Assembly (NCBI GenBank): GCA_020736575.1
Contig: JAGPYM010000001.1
Coordinates: forward strand, 2,170,001-2,234,000
DNA from: Thelonectria olida
Lineage: Eukaryota > Ascomycota > Sordariomycetes > Hypocreales > Nectriaceae
Direction: 5' to 3'
DNA: 64,000 nt
Shown: positions 47,482 to 60,557 of the stretch, piece by piece
Position numbering within the stretch: position 1 is the first letter of the stretch
How the letters are laid out: each line of letters opens with the position of its first letter
Position numbers and translations under genes: made by a program
The notes under the pieces: model-generated
The model's input: the letters and a program-made list of their open reading frames with translations, nothing else
Told to the model about the DNA's origin: nothing
Databases searched by the model: none

Positions 47482-50400
47482 ATGGCCGATCCAGAAGACC
47501 TGTCTCTCGCCGGAGACGTGACCTCAGACGATGGCGACACGATAAAGGATGCGTTGGAAGGGGCTGGTGTTGGTGGTGGAGATGGTGTTGGTTCCATGGA
47601 TGGGTGCTACGACGACGAAGACTCGAACGATGACCACTCAACCCCCCCCTTGGCAATCGGTAATGGCTCGGTCAAGAATCGATATCGAGAAATAATGCAG
47701 CAGCAACATCAGGATAGCTCGGATGTAAGCTCTCTGGCGGGCAGTGAGCTACATGGCTTGCCGAGGAGAGTTGGGAGCCCCATCGACTCTGTCCTGTCAG
47801 GCCCGGATGATTCGCCCTCTGTTCAGGTAAGACCAAACAGTACTCCAAGCCACCAGTCATCTCTAACAATGCATAGGGATCCTTCATGTCTTCTCCTTCA
47901 AGCAGTGTCCTTCCCTCAGTAGCCTCTCGCCCTGGCTTGAGCAGTCCCACACCCTCATTCCGTCCCTTCGATCGACGATTCCAATCTCGTATTTCTTCAG
48001 CCATTCAATCTCCTCGCTCGGCATCTCCTGCCTTCCTCTCTACACATAGTCGTAATGTGTCGCTCAGCTCCCAGTTTATCCTCGACCAGGCCGATATTGA
48101 CACGCCGTCGCCGCCGTGGGAGGTGGTTCGGTGGACGCGTCTGCGGAAGCTCAATGGACAGGCGTTCTCTGAGGCAGGGAAGCGCAACTTTGGATCACCC
48201 ACATGCTTAGCTGTTTCGGCATCAATTGTATTGGGAACTTCGAAGGGAATAATATTAGTATTCGACTACAACCAAAACCTAAAGATGATTATTGGACCCG
48301 GAACGAAAGGTGAGCCACATGAGCTGGTTTGGGAGTTCACAACTGACGGGACATAGCTGTTGAATGCGGTCCGATTACTGCGATAGCCATATCTGCTGAT
48401 CATTCCACGATTGCCGGAGGACATGCGAATGGCTACATCTTCACCTGGGACACGAACCGAGTTTCACGGCCGTTTTTGACAATACCGCACCTCGACCCTT
48501 TGCAAGTGAAGAACAGGACAGCAGACGGACATGTCCCTGACGTCTCCGTCACGCATCTAGGATTCCTCGGGACTCGACACACTGCTCTTGTATCTGCCGA
48601 TGATAGGGGCATGGCCTTCTCTCACCTTGCTACAAGGGGCACTGGCGCACTGGGCCGAACTGTGAAGACGCATCGAATTCTTGGCCGATACCCTGATGCG
48701 CCAACGCCAGCGGGTAAGACAGTGAAACCGAGCACTGTCCTTGCGTTCGCGTCTTGCCCCCTGGGAAATGTTGAACGCTCAACTGACACTCTTGGGCTCA
48801 CGGCCATGTTGACTCCCTATCTTCTCGTTATTGTCTCCACCACCCCTGTTGCACAGACGCAGCACAAATCTGCTCGACCAAAGGAGGTGCCTGCCCATAG
48901 CGCCATGACTGGATGTCTGGCATGGTTTCCGGCTGTCCAGCTCAAGGTTCCTGATCCTCACACGGGAAGCGACATCTCAAAGGTGAAGCTGGCCTACTGC
49001 TGGTCAAATGTTCTCACGGTGTTGGACGTGGATGAGCTTCCCCGGGATGACAAGGACTCACCGCCGTCATTCCGATTCAAAGCAAGAAGCAGATGGAAGT
49101 GCGAGGAAGCCATCGTTGCCGTGCAATGGCTGAGTCGTTCAGTCCTCGCCGTCCTGACTATCTCGCAGAGGTTGATTGTCCTCGAGGACAGAAGCATGCG
49201 AATGACAGAGGCTTTCGACCTTTTGCAAAAGTACATATACCACGCCGATTTATTTTCGAAACAGTTGCATACCCTCGTGGAACAGTTTGACGACAACGAT
49301 GCATCAATGCACGGAGTGGTGGCAGACGCCTATTACATGAGTTTCAAAACATACAAGGGGAGGATTTTTCTTCTTGGTTTCAATGAAGTTTCTATAGGAG
49401 CGCTGTCCAACTGGGCGGACAGATTAATTGCCATGATGGAGAATGGCGACTACATCGGAGCGATTCAGTTGGCGACTTCTTACTACACTGGCGATGCCGA
49501 CAAGCTGACTGTCGGCCTACCAGAAGACGCAACCCTACGACACACAATGGTTCGAGACAAGATTATGGAAATCATCAGTGCTTCATTGAAGTACGCCTTC
49601 GGACAACGCCAGAAGCATCGGGAGGATGCTGATGACGACCACATGAAGCAACTGGCCGAGACGTGCTTTGGTGCGTGCGAAAGCATTGACAATACTGACT
49701 TCCTCTTCGACGAAATGTACGAGTGGTACGAGGATGCAGATATCTCAGGTATCTTCCTCGAATGTCTCGAACCATACATCCTAGAACAGACCATCACGAT
49801 GGTGCCGCCCACCGTGGTCAAAGACATGGTTTCGCACTTTGTGACCAAGGGGTGGGAAAGCAGACTGGAGGAAATGATCTGCCACATGGAGACTGCCACA
49901 CTTGATCTGGATCAGATTACCTTGCTGTGCAAGCAGCACAGCTTGTACGACGCACTGATCTACGTCTGGAACCAGGCGATGCAGGACTACATCACTCCCA
50001 TGATCGACCTGCTGTCCCTTTTGATACCCCTGATGGCCAATGGCGACTTCATTCCCGGCAACATGGCCGATGACTTTTACAGCATCAGCGCGCTCAAAAT
50101 GTTCCCATATCTCTCCTATACCTTGACTGGCCGGGTGTACCCAACAGGAGACATGCTAAGCCACGAGATCGCCATGAAGGCCAAGGCAGAGATCTATTGG
50201 TTTCTGTTTTCTGGTAGGACCATTGCTTGGCCTAAAGGCAGCTCCCAGCGGTTTGTTACGATGCCTAGTGCCGAGAGGCAACCCTCATTCCCATATCTGC
50301 GTCTGATCCTCAAGTTCGATGCCCCAAGCTTTCTGAGTGCTTTGAATGAGGCCTTTGAGGATCCGTTTTTGAACGACTCGCCTGACCAACAACACGTTAA

Positions 50401-52354
50401 CGGCGGCGTGAAAGGCGAACTGCCCGAGGAACAAATATTCGGTCTCACTATCAATCGTCAATACATCCTATCAATTCTGCTTGATGTGATGAACGCAAAT
50501 GAGTTTGCAGCCGAGGATACTATCTACCTCGACATGTTCATTGCACGGAACCTACCGAAGTTTCCCCAGTACCTTCTATTCCCTGGAACAACCCTCTCGC
50601 GGGTTCTCACTGGGCTTTGCAACTACCCAGGGGTTGATCTGGCGGAGGATTCTCAGCTGAGCGCTGAGTATCTCCTTTCCGTTTATCAACCCTCGGACAT
50701 GCCGGCGCTGATGCCTCTCTTTAAGAAAGCAGGGTTCTATCGCATTCTAAAGCGCATCTACAAGACCGACCATCAATATGGCGAGTTGGTGCAGATCTAT
50801 TTTGAGGATCCTGAAGAGCAGGAGATGGTTTTTGAATGCATCGGCGATTGTCTTCGCCCTCACGCCGGTTTGACCAGCCGTCAGATCCATGAGGTCTTGG
50901 AAAGAGTCAAGGACCATGCCCGGGATTTACTCGAGCTTGATGCCGAGCAGTCTGCACGGGTTCTTGCCTGGCAAGATAAAGACCTCCACCAACACATATT
51001 GGATTCGGCAGCGGATGCTCCCGATTTGCAACACACATACCTGAAGACTTTACTGGAGCCCAGTGAAGCTGGGCCCGAGGACACACTAATTTCCGAACGA
51101 GAGCTGGTCGAACGCTATGTCCAACTCATGTGCAAGTTTGAGCCGTCTCATGTCTCCGACTACATTGGACTGGTGCAGTCTACGGATCTGAGACTGGAAA
51201 AGCTGATCCCGACAATGGAGGAGACGGGCGTCATCGATGCAGCAGTTGTCCTGATGGCCCGGGAGGGTCAAGTAAAGGACGCAATGGATCGTTTGGTCAA
51301 GCACCTCGGCACCTTGGAGTCAGCCATGCAAGGTCTCTTGGCAGGCACGGAGAAGGATGGCCGGGTGGCCAACCTGCAACTCGATCTCGAAGATTTGCTT
51401 GAGGCGCTCCAAAAGTATGTCCATGTCGGCATCTGGCTGTGTCAGGGACAGACAAAGACATCCAAACGGACCACTGTGGTGCAAAAGAAGAAGAAGTCCG
51501 TCGTCGAAGCCTTGTCCGCCGACGAAGCTCTCTGGTTAAGTTTGATTGAAGCATGTGTGCGGATAACACGGAACCTGTCGCCCACAATTACTGCGGTCAT
51601 TGAGCATGCCAGCGATGAGGAGGAATTGGACGGCGAGAAGCTTCTCGCTCTCCTTCGGTCGTTGGTTCAGCATACTTTTACCGCACTCCTCGCGGCAACG
51701 TCAAGTCAAATGGGCGGGGTACCGGGGTCAAGACTTCTCACAAATGCTGGAGCAAACTTGTCGTTTCTGCGAGTTCTTCGAGCATTCCTGACACAAGCGG
51801 CCGCATCGTCTCCAAACCTTGCGGATCTGAGAGCAGTGTTGGCATCGATCTTTTCGGCATATGCGTATGAAGAATCGATCTTGCGGTTATCAAATAGACT
51901 GCTCGAACGCAGCCTCTTTGTCAATGTCAAGGAGGCAGTTGATCTACGTCAGCGAGGGTGGCGACCCAAGGGCTCAACCTGCGAAGCATGCAGTCGACGA
52001 GTTTGGGGTCCAGGAGTGGCTGGTGGATCAGTGTTTGAGGCTTGGGAGGACAGGCAGGCGGTAGAGGAGAAGAGAAGGAAAGAGAGACAGGCGGACAATG
52101 CCGAGCGTGCCAAGGGACACAACGGAGAGTCGGATAGCAGAGCTAAGGGCAAAGGTGTGGACACGAGGCCATCGAGTATGCTCATTGAGCCGGCTGATGG
52201 CAATGTTCCCAACGGCAAGCAACAACCGCTGGGTCCGCTGGTGGTGTTTGGGTGTCGGCATGTGTACCATCAGAGTTGCTTAGATGCATTGCAGGAGCGT
52301 CAGGAGAATGGTGTAGTGCGGGAGAGAGACTATAGATGCCCGATTGATGGGTGA
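47482..52354 (+). CDS. vps8: VPS8, CORVET tethering complex subunit
   Basis: Three exons, 47482-47826, 47877-48309 and 48357-52354, give 1591 aa, a normal size for fungal Vps8. The acidic, Ser-rich N-terminus precedes a WD40-like propeller (about residues 190-460, for example ITAIAISADHSTIAGGHANG and YIFTWDTNRV). A long alpha-solenoid of CHCR type follows (AIQLATSYYTGDAD, FLFDEMYEWYEDADISGIFL, LEEMICHMETATLDLDQITL). The C-terminal RING-like module has CEACSRRVWG, then FGCRHVYHQSCLDAL and the terminal YRCPIDG. Vps8 binds Rab5-GTP and tethers early endosomes within CORVET. Introns are 50 and 47 nt. The final zinc-ligand pair is C-P-I-D rather than C-P-x-C, and the protein stops right after it. 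PIG-P lies downstream in the same direction. Confidence 0.95.
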
Positions 52355-53070
52355 AATGCGGGAATAGTTCCTGCATCCGCTGGACGACATAAAGACAGGG
52401 GGAGATTATTAATGATGATGATTTTCTTGTATGTAAATTTTGCACAAGTATTCTTCAAGAAACTACATGACGAACCCAAAGAGAACTGCAAGCCATGCTG
52501 TAAATAAATAAAGAGCAAATTTTGCGCCCAGTTGCTTATTGCTTAGTATGAGCTACCTATCTAGATCACATACTGAGATGAAAAGACTGTAGAAAATCCA
52601 ATGGCATTTCTAGGAATGCCCAAGTTAACTGCTTCTTAACCCTATAAAAAGAGACGCTCTATCTAGCACACGCTCTAATATAATAAGCACCCTCCCAAGT
52701 ATCTTAAGTACTTTTAAGTAAGTCTTTTCAAGTATAATATTAATTTAAAAATCAAATTATTCTTTTTAAAAAATAAAAATAAAAAGTTGTTAAAAAAATA
52801 TTTATTAAAAATCCTAAAAAAATTTAAATTATAAATAAATTAGTTATTTAATTTTCCTTTATTTTTTCCTACCTGTAGTCCCTCAATCTATTTTCCCTTA
52901 CTTTTAATACATCTTAAGTCCACTCTTCTTGCATGCTCGTGGCGCGTCAAAGCATCCGCTAGACCCGCGACGTTACATAGTCTCCTAGGTCCCTACCAAC
53001 TAACTACCTACATGGTTAAACCATTCCACCCATCACCAACAACCACATTCATACACACATTTATGCCACC
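52355..53070. other. intergenic spacer with AT island
   Basis: Separates VPS8 from PIG-P. It contains a very AT-rich block (separate entry) and then a normal GC promoter with CTACCTACATGG-type motifs near 53000. Confidence 0.6.
52692..52870. repeat. extreme AT-rich island
   Basis: Nearly all A and T: I count 9 G or C among the 120 bases from 52741 to 52860. It has sharp edges against normal sequence. It may be a remnant of a RIP-mutated repeat or solo LTR, or simply a low-complexity tract; no terminal repeats or coding remnant are visible. Confidence 0.7.
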
Positions 53071-53793
53071 ATGTCAATAACTTCAGACGACGAGGACGAA
53101 ATCCTCTCCGACAACCAATCAGTGAGCTCCTCGGGCGAGGACTCGCCTCCTCGTCAACTCCCATCGTCTCAAAACTTCTTCGCGCCGCCATTCTACGGCC
53201 GTCCTCCCACGCCGCTCCCCCCCTCGCCGTCGCTCACTTCTCTCCTGCGCCCATCGCGGCCTACGACGCCCGATGCCTCCGACGACGACACCCTGGCCCC
53301 CGTCCCGCGCGCCGCCCCCAAGGTGCCAACGTATGAGTACTATGGCTTCGTCCTATATCTCTTCAGCAGCTTGACTTTTCTCATCTACCTCCTGTGGGCC
53401 TACCTCCCGTCGCCCTTCCTCCACGCCCTCGGCATCTACTACTACCCGAACCGCTGGTGGGCCCTCGCCATTCCCGCCTTCATCGTAATGACGCTGTGCT
53501 ACATCTACGTTGCCCTCGCGGCGTACAACACGGAGATCCTGACCCTCCCGCTCACGAGCGTCGAGACCATTGTCGACGGCGCGGGCCACCTGGCCGAGAT
53601 TGACGCCAAGGGGCGGCTGCGCGGGAGCCGCAATCGCGAGCGCAAGGTGCAAGAGAATGGAAAACTACGGTGGCGCGAGATCTGGAGCGAGGGCACAGAT
53701 GCGGTCATGGACATTCCCCTGGCGGGAGTGTGCGAGGTGCTGTACGGCGAGGGGAGGGAGGAATATGACGAACGGGAGGAGGAATGGCAATAA
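53071..53793 (+). CDS. gpi19: PIG-P/GPI19, GPI-GlcNAc transferase subunit
   Basis: A single exon of 240 aa. An acidic, Ser/Pro-rich N-terminal extension of about 85 residues precedes the PIG-P domain: YEYYGFVLYLFSSLTFLIYL (first membrane hairpin helix), LWAYLPSPFLHALGIYYYPN, RWWALAIPAFIVMTLCYIYV (second helix), then the cytosolic YNTEILTLPLTSVETIVD. A charged tail carries the conserved DIPLAGVCEVLYG segment. PIG-P is part of the ER complex that transfers GlcNAc to phosphatidylinositol, the first step of GPI anchor synthesis. The start is the first ATG, in a GCCACCATGT context. The C-terminus is highly acidic. Confidence 0.93.
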   Translation: MSITSDDEDEILSDNQSVSSSGEDSPPRQLPSSQNFFAPPFYGRPPTPLPPSPSLTSLLRPSRPTTPDASDDDTLAPVPRAAPKVPTYEYYGFVLYLFSSLTFLIYLLWAYLPSPFLHALGIYYYPNRWWALAIPAFIVMTLCYIYVALAAYNTEILTLPLTSVETIVDGAGHLAEIDAKGRLRGSRNRERKVQENGKLRWREIWSEGTDAVMDIPLAGVCEVLYGEGREEYDEREEEWQ

Positions 53794-54503
53794 TGATGAG
53801 TAGCACGCAACATGGTAAAGAGGCGTTCTGGTACAAGATGCATCGATGGGATTCGGCGTTGTCATTGGCTTACCAGAGAGGTCTGGACAAGGGGATCATT
53901 CACGTGGAGTTTAAAAGCTGAAGATATTCACAAGGCACATTATAATTATACCTACTCATAGCAGGTGTCAACGGTAGAGCTTAGAAGCTTCGAAAGGTTG
54001 TCATGATGGAAGGATTCGTGGGCATCAAGCGACACACGGTTCTAAGAAAGCACCATCATTCTAGATAGGAACACAGCGCACGAGCAAATGCAATTGTTCT
54101 TCCTTCCGAAAATCTACGGAGATTAAACCACGCATGTAAAAACGAGAAGCTCGTTTGACATGACAAGCCTATTTCTTGAAGCAGTCAGCAAAACGTTGTT
54201 GATGGGAGTCGTTCAACCCTGCACGAAATTTCTATTTATAGAAACTTCCTGTACCGAGTAACTACCCAGTCTTCTCAACTTGGGCAGGAGCACACAATTG
54301 TGATTGCTCCTGTCAATGTCAATGGGACGAAATGAATAAGCTTGTTGAATTGGATTGTGTGACTCTGGTTGAAATAGAGGTAAGGAAGAATGTATATTTG
54401 CACTGCAACTAGTGCCACGGTAGAATACATAGCAATAGACCAAAATCAACACGTCCAAGTGGATGATTAATCAAAAGCAAGAAGACTTCAGACACCGAAA
54501 ATA
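53794..54503. other. convergent 3' spacer
   Basis: Lies between the stop codons of PIG-P (plus) and FamA (minus). No gene is seen. Confidence 0.6.
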
Positions 54504-56403
54504 CTAATAAATCACCATATCGTCTTCATCGTCCCCTTTCTGGCCACACTTGGCCTTGTCTCGATCCCGCCCCAGGGGAGTGATGACCATCTCAAACTTG
54601 AGCGTCTCGCCTGATCCGACGTGATCTCGTCGGCACTGCATGATTTTCTTGCGAAGCCAATCCTTGAGGTCTTCGTACCCTTTGCCATCATGCAAGTCAA
54701 TCTCCCCCTCAAAACTCCTCCCATCCGGCGTGTCGAGAACCAAGATCAGCCCCGTCAACTCGTGAAGGTTGCCTAGAAAGGGGAGTTCGCTGAGAAGTTC
54801 TCCGAGGGGCTTCTGCTGAAATGTGCCCTTTGGCGTCCACTTCTTGGTCAAGGTCCGGGAAACATTGATGCTAAAGGCGAGATCGATCTTTGGTAGCGTC
54901 TGCGGCGCGTGTGTTGTCGGTTCTTGTCTCTCTGGCACGCGTTGTAAACGTTGTTCTTCCTCGCTTGAGGCTGTCTGGCTCTGGGGTTGATTGTCTCGTG
55001 CTGGCGAACCCTCGCATGCAGCATCTTCAGTGCTATTCTGTGACGGCTGTTGCGTTGATGAGGGGGGATTCGCCAGCTCCATTGGATTGTGCGCATGATG
55101 GAGATTGTTTACGTCGCCGGTGAATGTAGGTGTTACACTTGCTAAGGATGGAAAAAGCTCGAATCCTCGGTCAGACGCATGACCCGGGAGGTGGTTTCGG
55201 TTCTCAAAAGGGTCTCGAAGACGAGGCGACGTTTCGCCGTGCGCCATCTCAGCAGAGGCATCATCGGTGCTACCAGTAGGTTGGTTGTTGGCTTCGTCGG
55301 ATCGGGGCCGCTTCGGACAAGGATCTTCCTCCTCGCTTCCCGAACGACGCTTACGAGATATATTGTCCTATTTACATATGAGCAAGAAGGCATCTCGTTG
55401 AACTGGGCGAGTGGACAAACCTGTAGAGCTGGAACGGCCATGTCTGAGCCTGGGCTGTTGGCTCTATGGTCCGCGTCCACATCCGTCATTGGCTCGATGT
55501 TGCTTCTGGAGTTGGGTTCTTGTGACACGGCGAAGTCTGAAAAGAGACGAAAAGTGTGGAAAGCATATGGTCGTTCAGGTGAAGACGTGGTTGTCAAATC
55601 TCTGGGAGGCGGTCAAAGGGTGATTGAAGGCACATGTCCCGAACCAACTTACATGTAAGATGGACCTGGGCTGGAGTCGAAGGGGTTGTCTGCGATGGGG
55701 ATTGGAATCTTTCTGTCGGGGGATGAATCGTTTGCATCCATGCCTCTCTGGCTTGGGCCTATGCTTTGGCCCTGGGGGTCGACAGGGGATGGTGGGTGAG
55801 GTTCTACCGGAATTGCAGGTGAGGGTATAGGGTTTGTAGTCGAACCGATGCCATTGTTTTCCTGAAGAGTCGGAATGGCTGTTGCCTCAGCTGCACGGCC
55901 GGTCTGAGTCTTGTGGCTGCCCTTCCATTTGTGTTGTTGGTTGATCCTGAAGAAGAGCTGGATGACAAGACGCTTTATTCTGGTTCATCTCAGCACCGTC
56001 CTAGGGTGAGGGGAGAAGGGGGCTATTTGACACACTTTCGAGGCTCTTTCGAGTACTGCAGTTTCCGATAGTGTTGGTCAGTCGGATCGTCGGGCCAGAA
56101 ATACGATCCTTTGCCGTCTTCTTCGAGGAATCTGTGTGTCATCTGCAGTAAACCGTTCTGGTGGGATCGATCCCTCCACCTGAGGAGGCCGTGTCCGGGT
56201 ATACCGCTCCTCGACGTGAAGTGAGAGCCGTAGGATCGAACCGAGTTCCAGAGCGTGATATCGAGACGCTTATGAGGATGGCCACAATCCAGCTCTTTGC
56301 GGAGCTCCGTTATGGTCGGGATTTTGGACACCAACGTTCTATTGAACAAGGCATACTTGCCGGGATTGTGACGACGAGCACTGGTTGACGCGTCTGTTGT
56401 CAT
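54504..56403 (-). CDS. FamA: paralogue 1 of an unrecognised three-gene nuclear family
   Basis: Four exons, 56403-56036, 55979-55653, 55601-55421 and 55367-54504, join to 579 aa. Introns are 56, 51 and 53 nt, with phases 2, 2 and 0. The N-terminal domain (about residues 15-105) has IPTITELRKEL and the signature RWRDRSHQNGLLQMTHRFLE. Exon 2 starts with IKRLVIQLFFRI, equivalent to the aromatic motif of the paralogues, then becomes Pro/Ser-rich and disordered. Exon 4 opens with a bipartite basic signal (RKRRSG, then PKRPRS), predicting nuclear import. The C-terminal domain (about 450-565) reads WTPKGTFQQKPLGELLSEL, then DLHDGKGYEDLKDWLRKKI and KFEMVITPLG. The protein ends in an acidic KGDDEDDM tail. 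No known family was recognised and no function is proposed. FamA is divergent from FamB. The exon 3 donor is the weak GTTTGT. Confidence 0.82.
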
Positions 56404-57727
56404 TGTGACGTTGGGATGGGGGAGTGACAAACGGGAAAGCTGGAGTGTCGAGTTGACGACTTTTTTCGGGCTTTCCGACGAACTACAAACTTCTGAAAAG
56501 ATAAGGGAAGAGAACGAGCCAAAACAAAACAGCCCGGGAATGGGGGAGAAAACTAGGCAAAAAGGCCCGCATCCATCCTTGCGGTCAGCCTTCAAAGTGG
56601 AAAAAAGGGGAGGAGGATGCAACGAGGCAGCCTTCTCCTCGTCGGGCGCAAAATGATAACACTCGACACGAGAAGAAACCCCTGTAATTAAAACTATGTG
56701 TACACAAGTGGTCCTCTATAGCCAAGTCTGCACCCTATTCTCGAAAACAAATCCAGGAAGCCTCACTATAAGCCGAAAACCATGATGGAACACAACCGCC
56801 TCGACACAATCCCACTTACAGCGTATGATTATGAGTTCTCTGCGTCATTCTCCATCGCAATAAAGATGTGCATCTTCATAGATAGGTACTGCCATAATTC
56901 TCAGCTGAAAAAAAGGCGTGGTCGGCTATGTCCGATGCAGAACCAACAGCGTACAAACCCTGTTCTCTGAACACAGCTCACAACCGCGGCAGGCTAATAT
57001 GGATTTATCACCTAACTCAAATCAGAAAAGATTGGCTTGTTTATATGGCAACCGAGTTGTTTCTTGCCTATTTCGCGTCGCACGTTTGGTGTTCAGTTTC
57101 CCCTGGTAACTCGCTACCGCGTCTGTCTGATGACATTCTCGCGGCATGGAAAAGTCTGCCTTGGGGAGAGAACAAGAAAAAAAAAGAAATGCCCAGCCAT
57201 TTACTGAGCCAGGGACAGTTTCGTGTGTGTGGGATTCTGGCCACTACAGTGAGGCCTGCTCAGGTTGGCCCATTTCACGGCCAGCCAACTTGGAGACTCA
57301 GCCCAAGAACTGTTCTACGGCGGTTACTGGGAGTTTGGCAGTTCTCGCAATTCTCAAGCCATTCCCATCAGTAAAAGTACAGCTGTAACACATAGAGCGC
57401 CTTCTTAGTTGAGTCTTGGTGGTTAAAGAGCCGAGTGTGCCCCTGGCTGCCTTGGCTATTTCGCAACTGAGCCACAGCAACAGATGCAGGACACGAACGA
57501 CACAACTGAAGTAATACCATCTTACATGTAGTCCTAGAATTAAAATTTCTCGATGCAGTAATTTCTATTGAAGCTACGTTGCCGGCCCCTATCGGATGCC
57601 TCCTAATGAAGCCTGCGCGGACTCGCCCACCCACCCACTCACACACGTCTATAAAAGGACACAGAACAGCCAGTCTCTTCCTCGAACCACACTCCCAGAC
57701 AGCGCTACAACACAATCTCGTGCTACG
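56404..57727. other. divergent intergenic region between FamA and FamB
   Basis: 1.3 kb between two divergent paralogue starts. It probably contains both promoters; a TATA box for FamB is listed separately. Short ORFs here show no conservation with the family. Confidence 0.6.
57650..57657 (+). promoter_or_regulatory. TATA box upstream of FamB
   Basis: TATAAAAG lies 78 bases upstream of the FamB ATG, a typical spacing for a short 5' leader. It is the clearest TATA element I saw in the window. Confidence 0.6.
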
Positions 57728-59655
57728 ATGCAGACTCTGAATCCATCATCACTGGCCCCAGCCATGCCGCCTGCTGCACCACATCCAGCTCAGGATCGCG
57801 TGCATGAAGTGTTCGAGCTTCGTCCTGAACAAGTCCCTCCCATCGCGGAGCTTCGCCTGACACTCGACTACCAAATCTCTAGCGACCAGGAACGCGCCAA
57901 TCTGTGGCGTGCCATTGAAGCATACCCGGCGGACTTCCCTTCCTTCAATGGCCTTGCAGGAACACAGCCGGTCCGATGGCGGAAGCGATCTCACCAAATT
58001 GCTCTCCTCGACATGGCCAACAGTTTCCTCGAGAAAGAGTTCTGTCTTGTTTCACTTGTGCCGAGTGATGCTTCTAATAACCAACGCATGACGTGAGTTT
58101 ACTTACTTACATGTCCTCTTGCCCCTCGTTTGAAACATCTAATGAAGGCGGAATCTAGGACAATGGAATTAATGACTAGGACACTGATCCAAATATTCTG
58201 GAGACTCAACTCGGAAAATTGTCAAACCCAGCCAAAAGAAGGGAAGCCAGAGCAACCGCAGAATCAGTCCCTAGCGGCCACTTCATCAACCATGGGAGGC
58301 TTTCGTGACTGCACTCTGCCTCGGGGTGATGCTCAGGAGCCCATCGACTTGGAAGACCCTGACTGGCACCAAGGATTCACCGCGAGCACTTTCTCGCCTC
58401 AAGCTCCCCGGTATGTTTGGAACTGAAGGCTTTTTTAACAATAAGAAATACTAATTCGACCCCGTGGTCAGGTCCGAGTTGCCTACAAGCCATCCACATC
58501 CAAGATCGGTTACCTTCAAACCCAGCGACCAGCCGTCGACCGAGTACGATATCCAGGCTACATATGAAGGGCCTTCAGGCCATGGGCAAGACGAGCCTAG
58601 AGCTCCTGAGGCGTTAATGACAGCTCCATCACCCTCAGCCCAGGTTTCTTCTTCTTCTTCTCGGGTTAGTCTTGCGCCCATGATGCGCTGTGGTACAAGG
58701 GCACACTAATAAGGCATAGGGTCGTGCGACTCGTGGCAACAGGGGCAAGCGACAAGCCAGCCAGTCTGGACGTAAGTCTGGAAACTCCAGTGCAAAGCGG
58801 CCAAGAGTGGGAGTGTCCGGCGGTGCCGAGGCAAACACGGCTCCTGCGGCCGCCAGCAATCCTGACTCACTTGTCGACCGACCAAGACGAATGGGTTCTC
58901 TCAGGCAGCGGAAGCAGACAGAACGTGAGGGTTATTCTAACTGGGATGAATTTGATTTTGACGACTCGGGAGTTGAGCAGTCTTTAGACGGGAATGAACG
59001 TTCTCGGGGCGGATCAGTACGCCACTATCCAAGTCCTCCTGCGAACGGTCCCCTGCAGGCCACGGAGAGCGCACCACCGGACACGACCATTCCGACTTCA
59101 CTGGTGGCAACGGCTCAAGAGTCTACAAGTAATGGCACCGGCGTTGATGGCGGGCCAGAGTCGCAGACTCAGCCCGTCTCCGTGGGTCAAGCGGTTGAAC
59201 ACGAGCCTGCTGTCCAAGATGTCGAACTTGTCATCGACACGATCGAGAATGCCACGGAAGATGCCCCCATGTCGAAACCAGCACTCACTCCAATCGTCAT
59301 TTTGGAATATGCACCCCAAAAAAGGCAACGCTGGGACATGAAGCGCGCCTTTGCAAGAATGACGCTGCAAGATGTCCTGGACGAACTAAATGTCCAAGGC
59401 AACTTCTCTGGCCTTTCATTTGAGCTGGTGATTCAAAAGAACAGCTACAAGTGGAATGTTTCCCTGGAAAATGAACAGAGCTTCGTAGAAGCCATGACCT
59501 GGTTTCAGCAAGAGTTGGAGAATGCCGGCCCGGCGCGTCTCCAGACCAGCAATGAGGCTGCCATTCCCTTCATGCTGCATATCGTGCCCAAGTGGGAAGA
59601 CAACAAGCAAACGGAGGTTATGGGAGGTTTAGTGGATGGCGTTTTTAGGGATTAG
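57728..59655 (+). CDS. FamB: paralogue 2 of the unrecognised nuclear family
   Basis: Four exons, 57728-58092, 58159-58410, 58472-58643 and 58720-59655, give 574 aa with intron phases 2, 2 and 0. The N-terminal domain (about 25-120) has VFELRPEQVPPIAELRLTL and the signature RWRKRSHQIALLDMANSFLE. Exon 2 carries TLIQIFWRLN and PIDLEDPDWHQGF. Exon 4 opens with a bipartite basic signal (GKRQ, GRKS, AKRPRV) and is Ser/Gly/Pro-rich until the C-terminal domain (about 450-560): RWDMKRAFARMTLQDVLDEL, then LSFELVIQKNSYKWNVSLEN and MTWFQQELEN. An alternative exon 2 acceptor at 58179 would remove seven residues in frame. The exon 3 donor is GTTTCT. An upstream ATG at 57596 is in frame but lies before the TATA box. 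Function unknown; nuclear location is inferred. Confidence 0.83.
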
Positions 59656-60557
59656 AAGGACGGGTTTCCCACAATTTCTTATGCGGTGATGGTTTAAGGC
59701 CAAGTGTATTAAGCAATGAATGTACAGACAGGGACGACATACATAATAAGGGGAGTGAATTAGTCCAAGATGACATAAAGCAGTAACGGAAGAGCACACT
59801 GAATCGACGCACATTGTCTGGTCCTATTCACTCCAAGATTGACATTGGTGCTCAATGGCGATATCCCGGTATTTCACGTAGGACAAGAGGGAACTACGCA
59901 CTTAGTTGGCTCAGACAGGACCAAATGGCTCTCGAATGAAGACAACGTGTCATGAAGGGCCAGAAGAGGATTTCTTCTTTCCAAAGCCAGGTAGAGGCTG
60001 GCTGCATGAGGTCCTTTGTTCTCATGTTTAGTTGGTCTATTTGGCCAAAGGCTGAGCTGTCCGTCACCGCCAACACGCAGCTTCCCGCCATCTGTCGGAG
60101 CATATTGTGCTACAAATCTTAAGACCGGCGTCTAAAATGGCAAACAAGAGCGCCAAAGAGTCGCGGAAATTCGCTGCCAATGTGTTCCGGTTCCTATACA
60201 TTCACATAGACTTCCCTCCCGTGAAGACCAGGAGGGAAGCCCGGGAACCAGCATGCGAGCAATCACTTTTCACGTCCCAAAGCCTATCAAATATCACGAT
60301 TCTCTGAAAACCTTTCGCTTTCTATGCTACTAACCTTGTCTACCGAGGGTCGCCTGGAACAAGCGGTGGGTGAGGAAGGGGGCGTCAGAGGACAAAGAAC
60401 TTGAGCTTTTAAGTCTCCAGGATTCCCAGATTCCCCCGATCATTTTGTCACAGAATCTCTCTCATGGAACGCACGTCGTCGCCTAAATCAACAATCAAGA
60501 ATCATTCCTTCACAAATATCATCACCTCGTATTCAACCCTCTCATGGAACCACCCGC
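59656..60557. other. intergenic region between FamB and FamC
   Basis: About 900 bp between two tandem paralogues. No gene is seen; it would hold the FamB 3' end and the FamC promoter. Confidence 0.6.
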
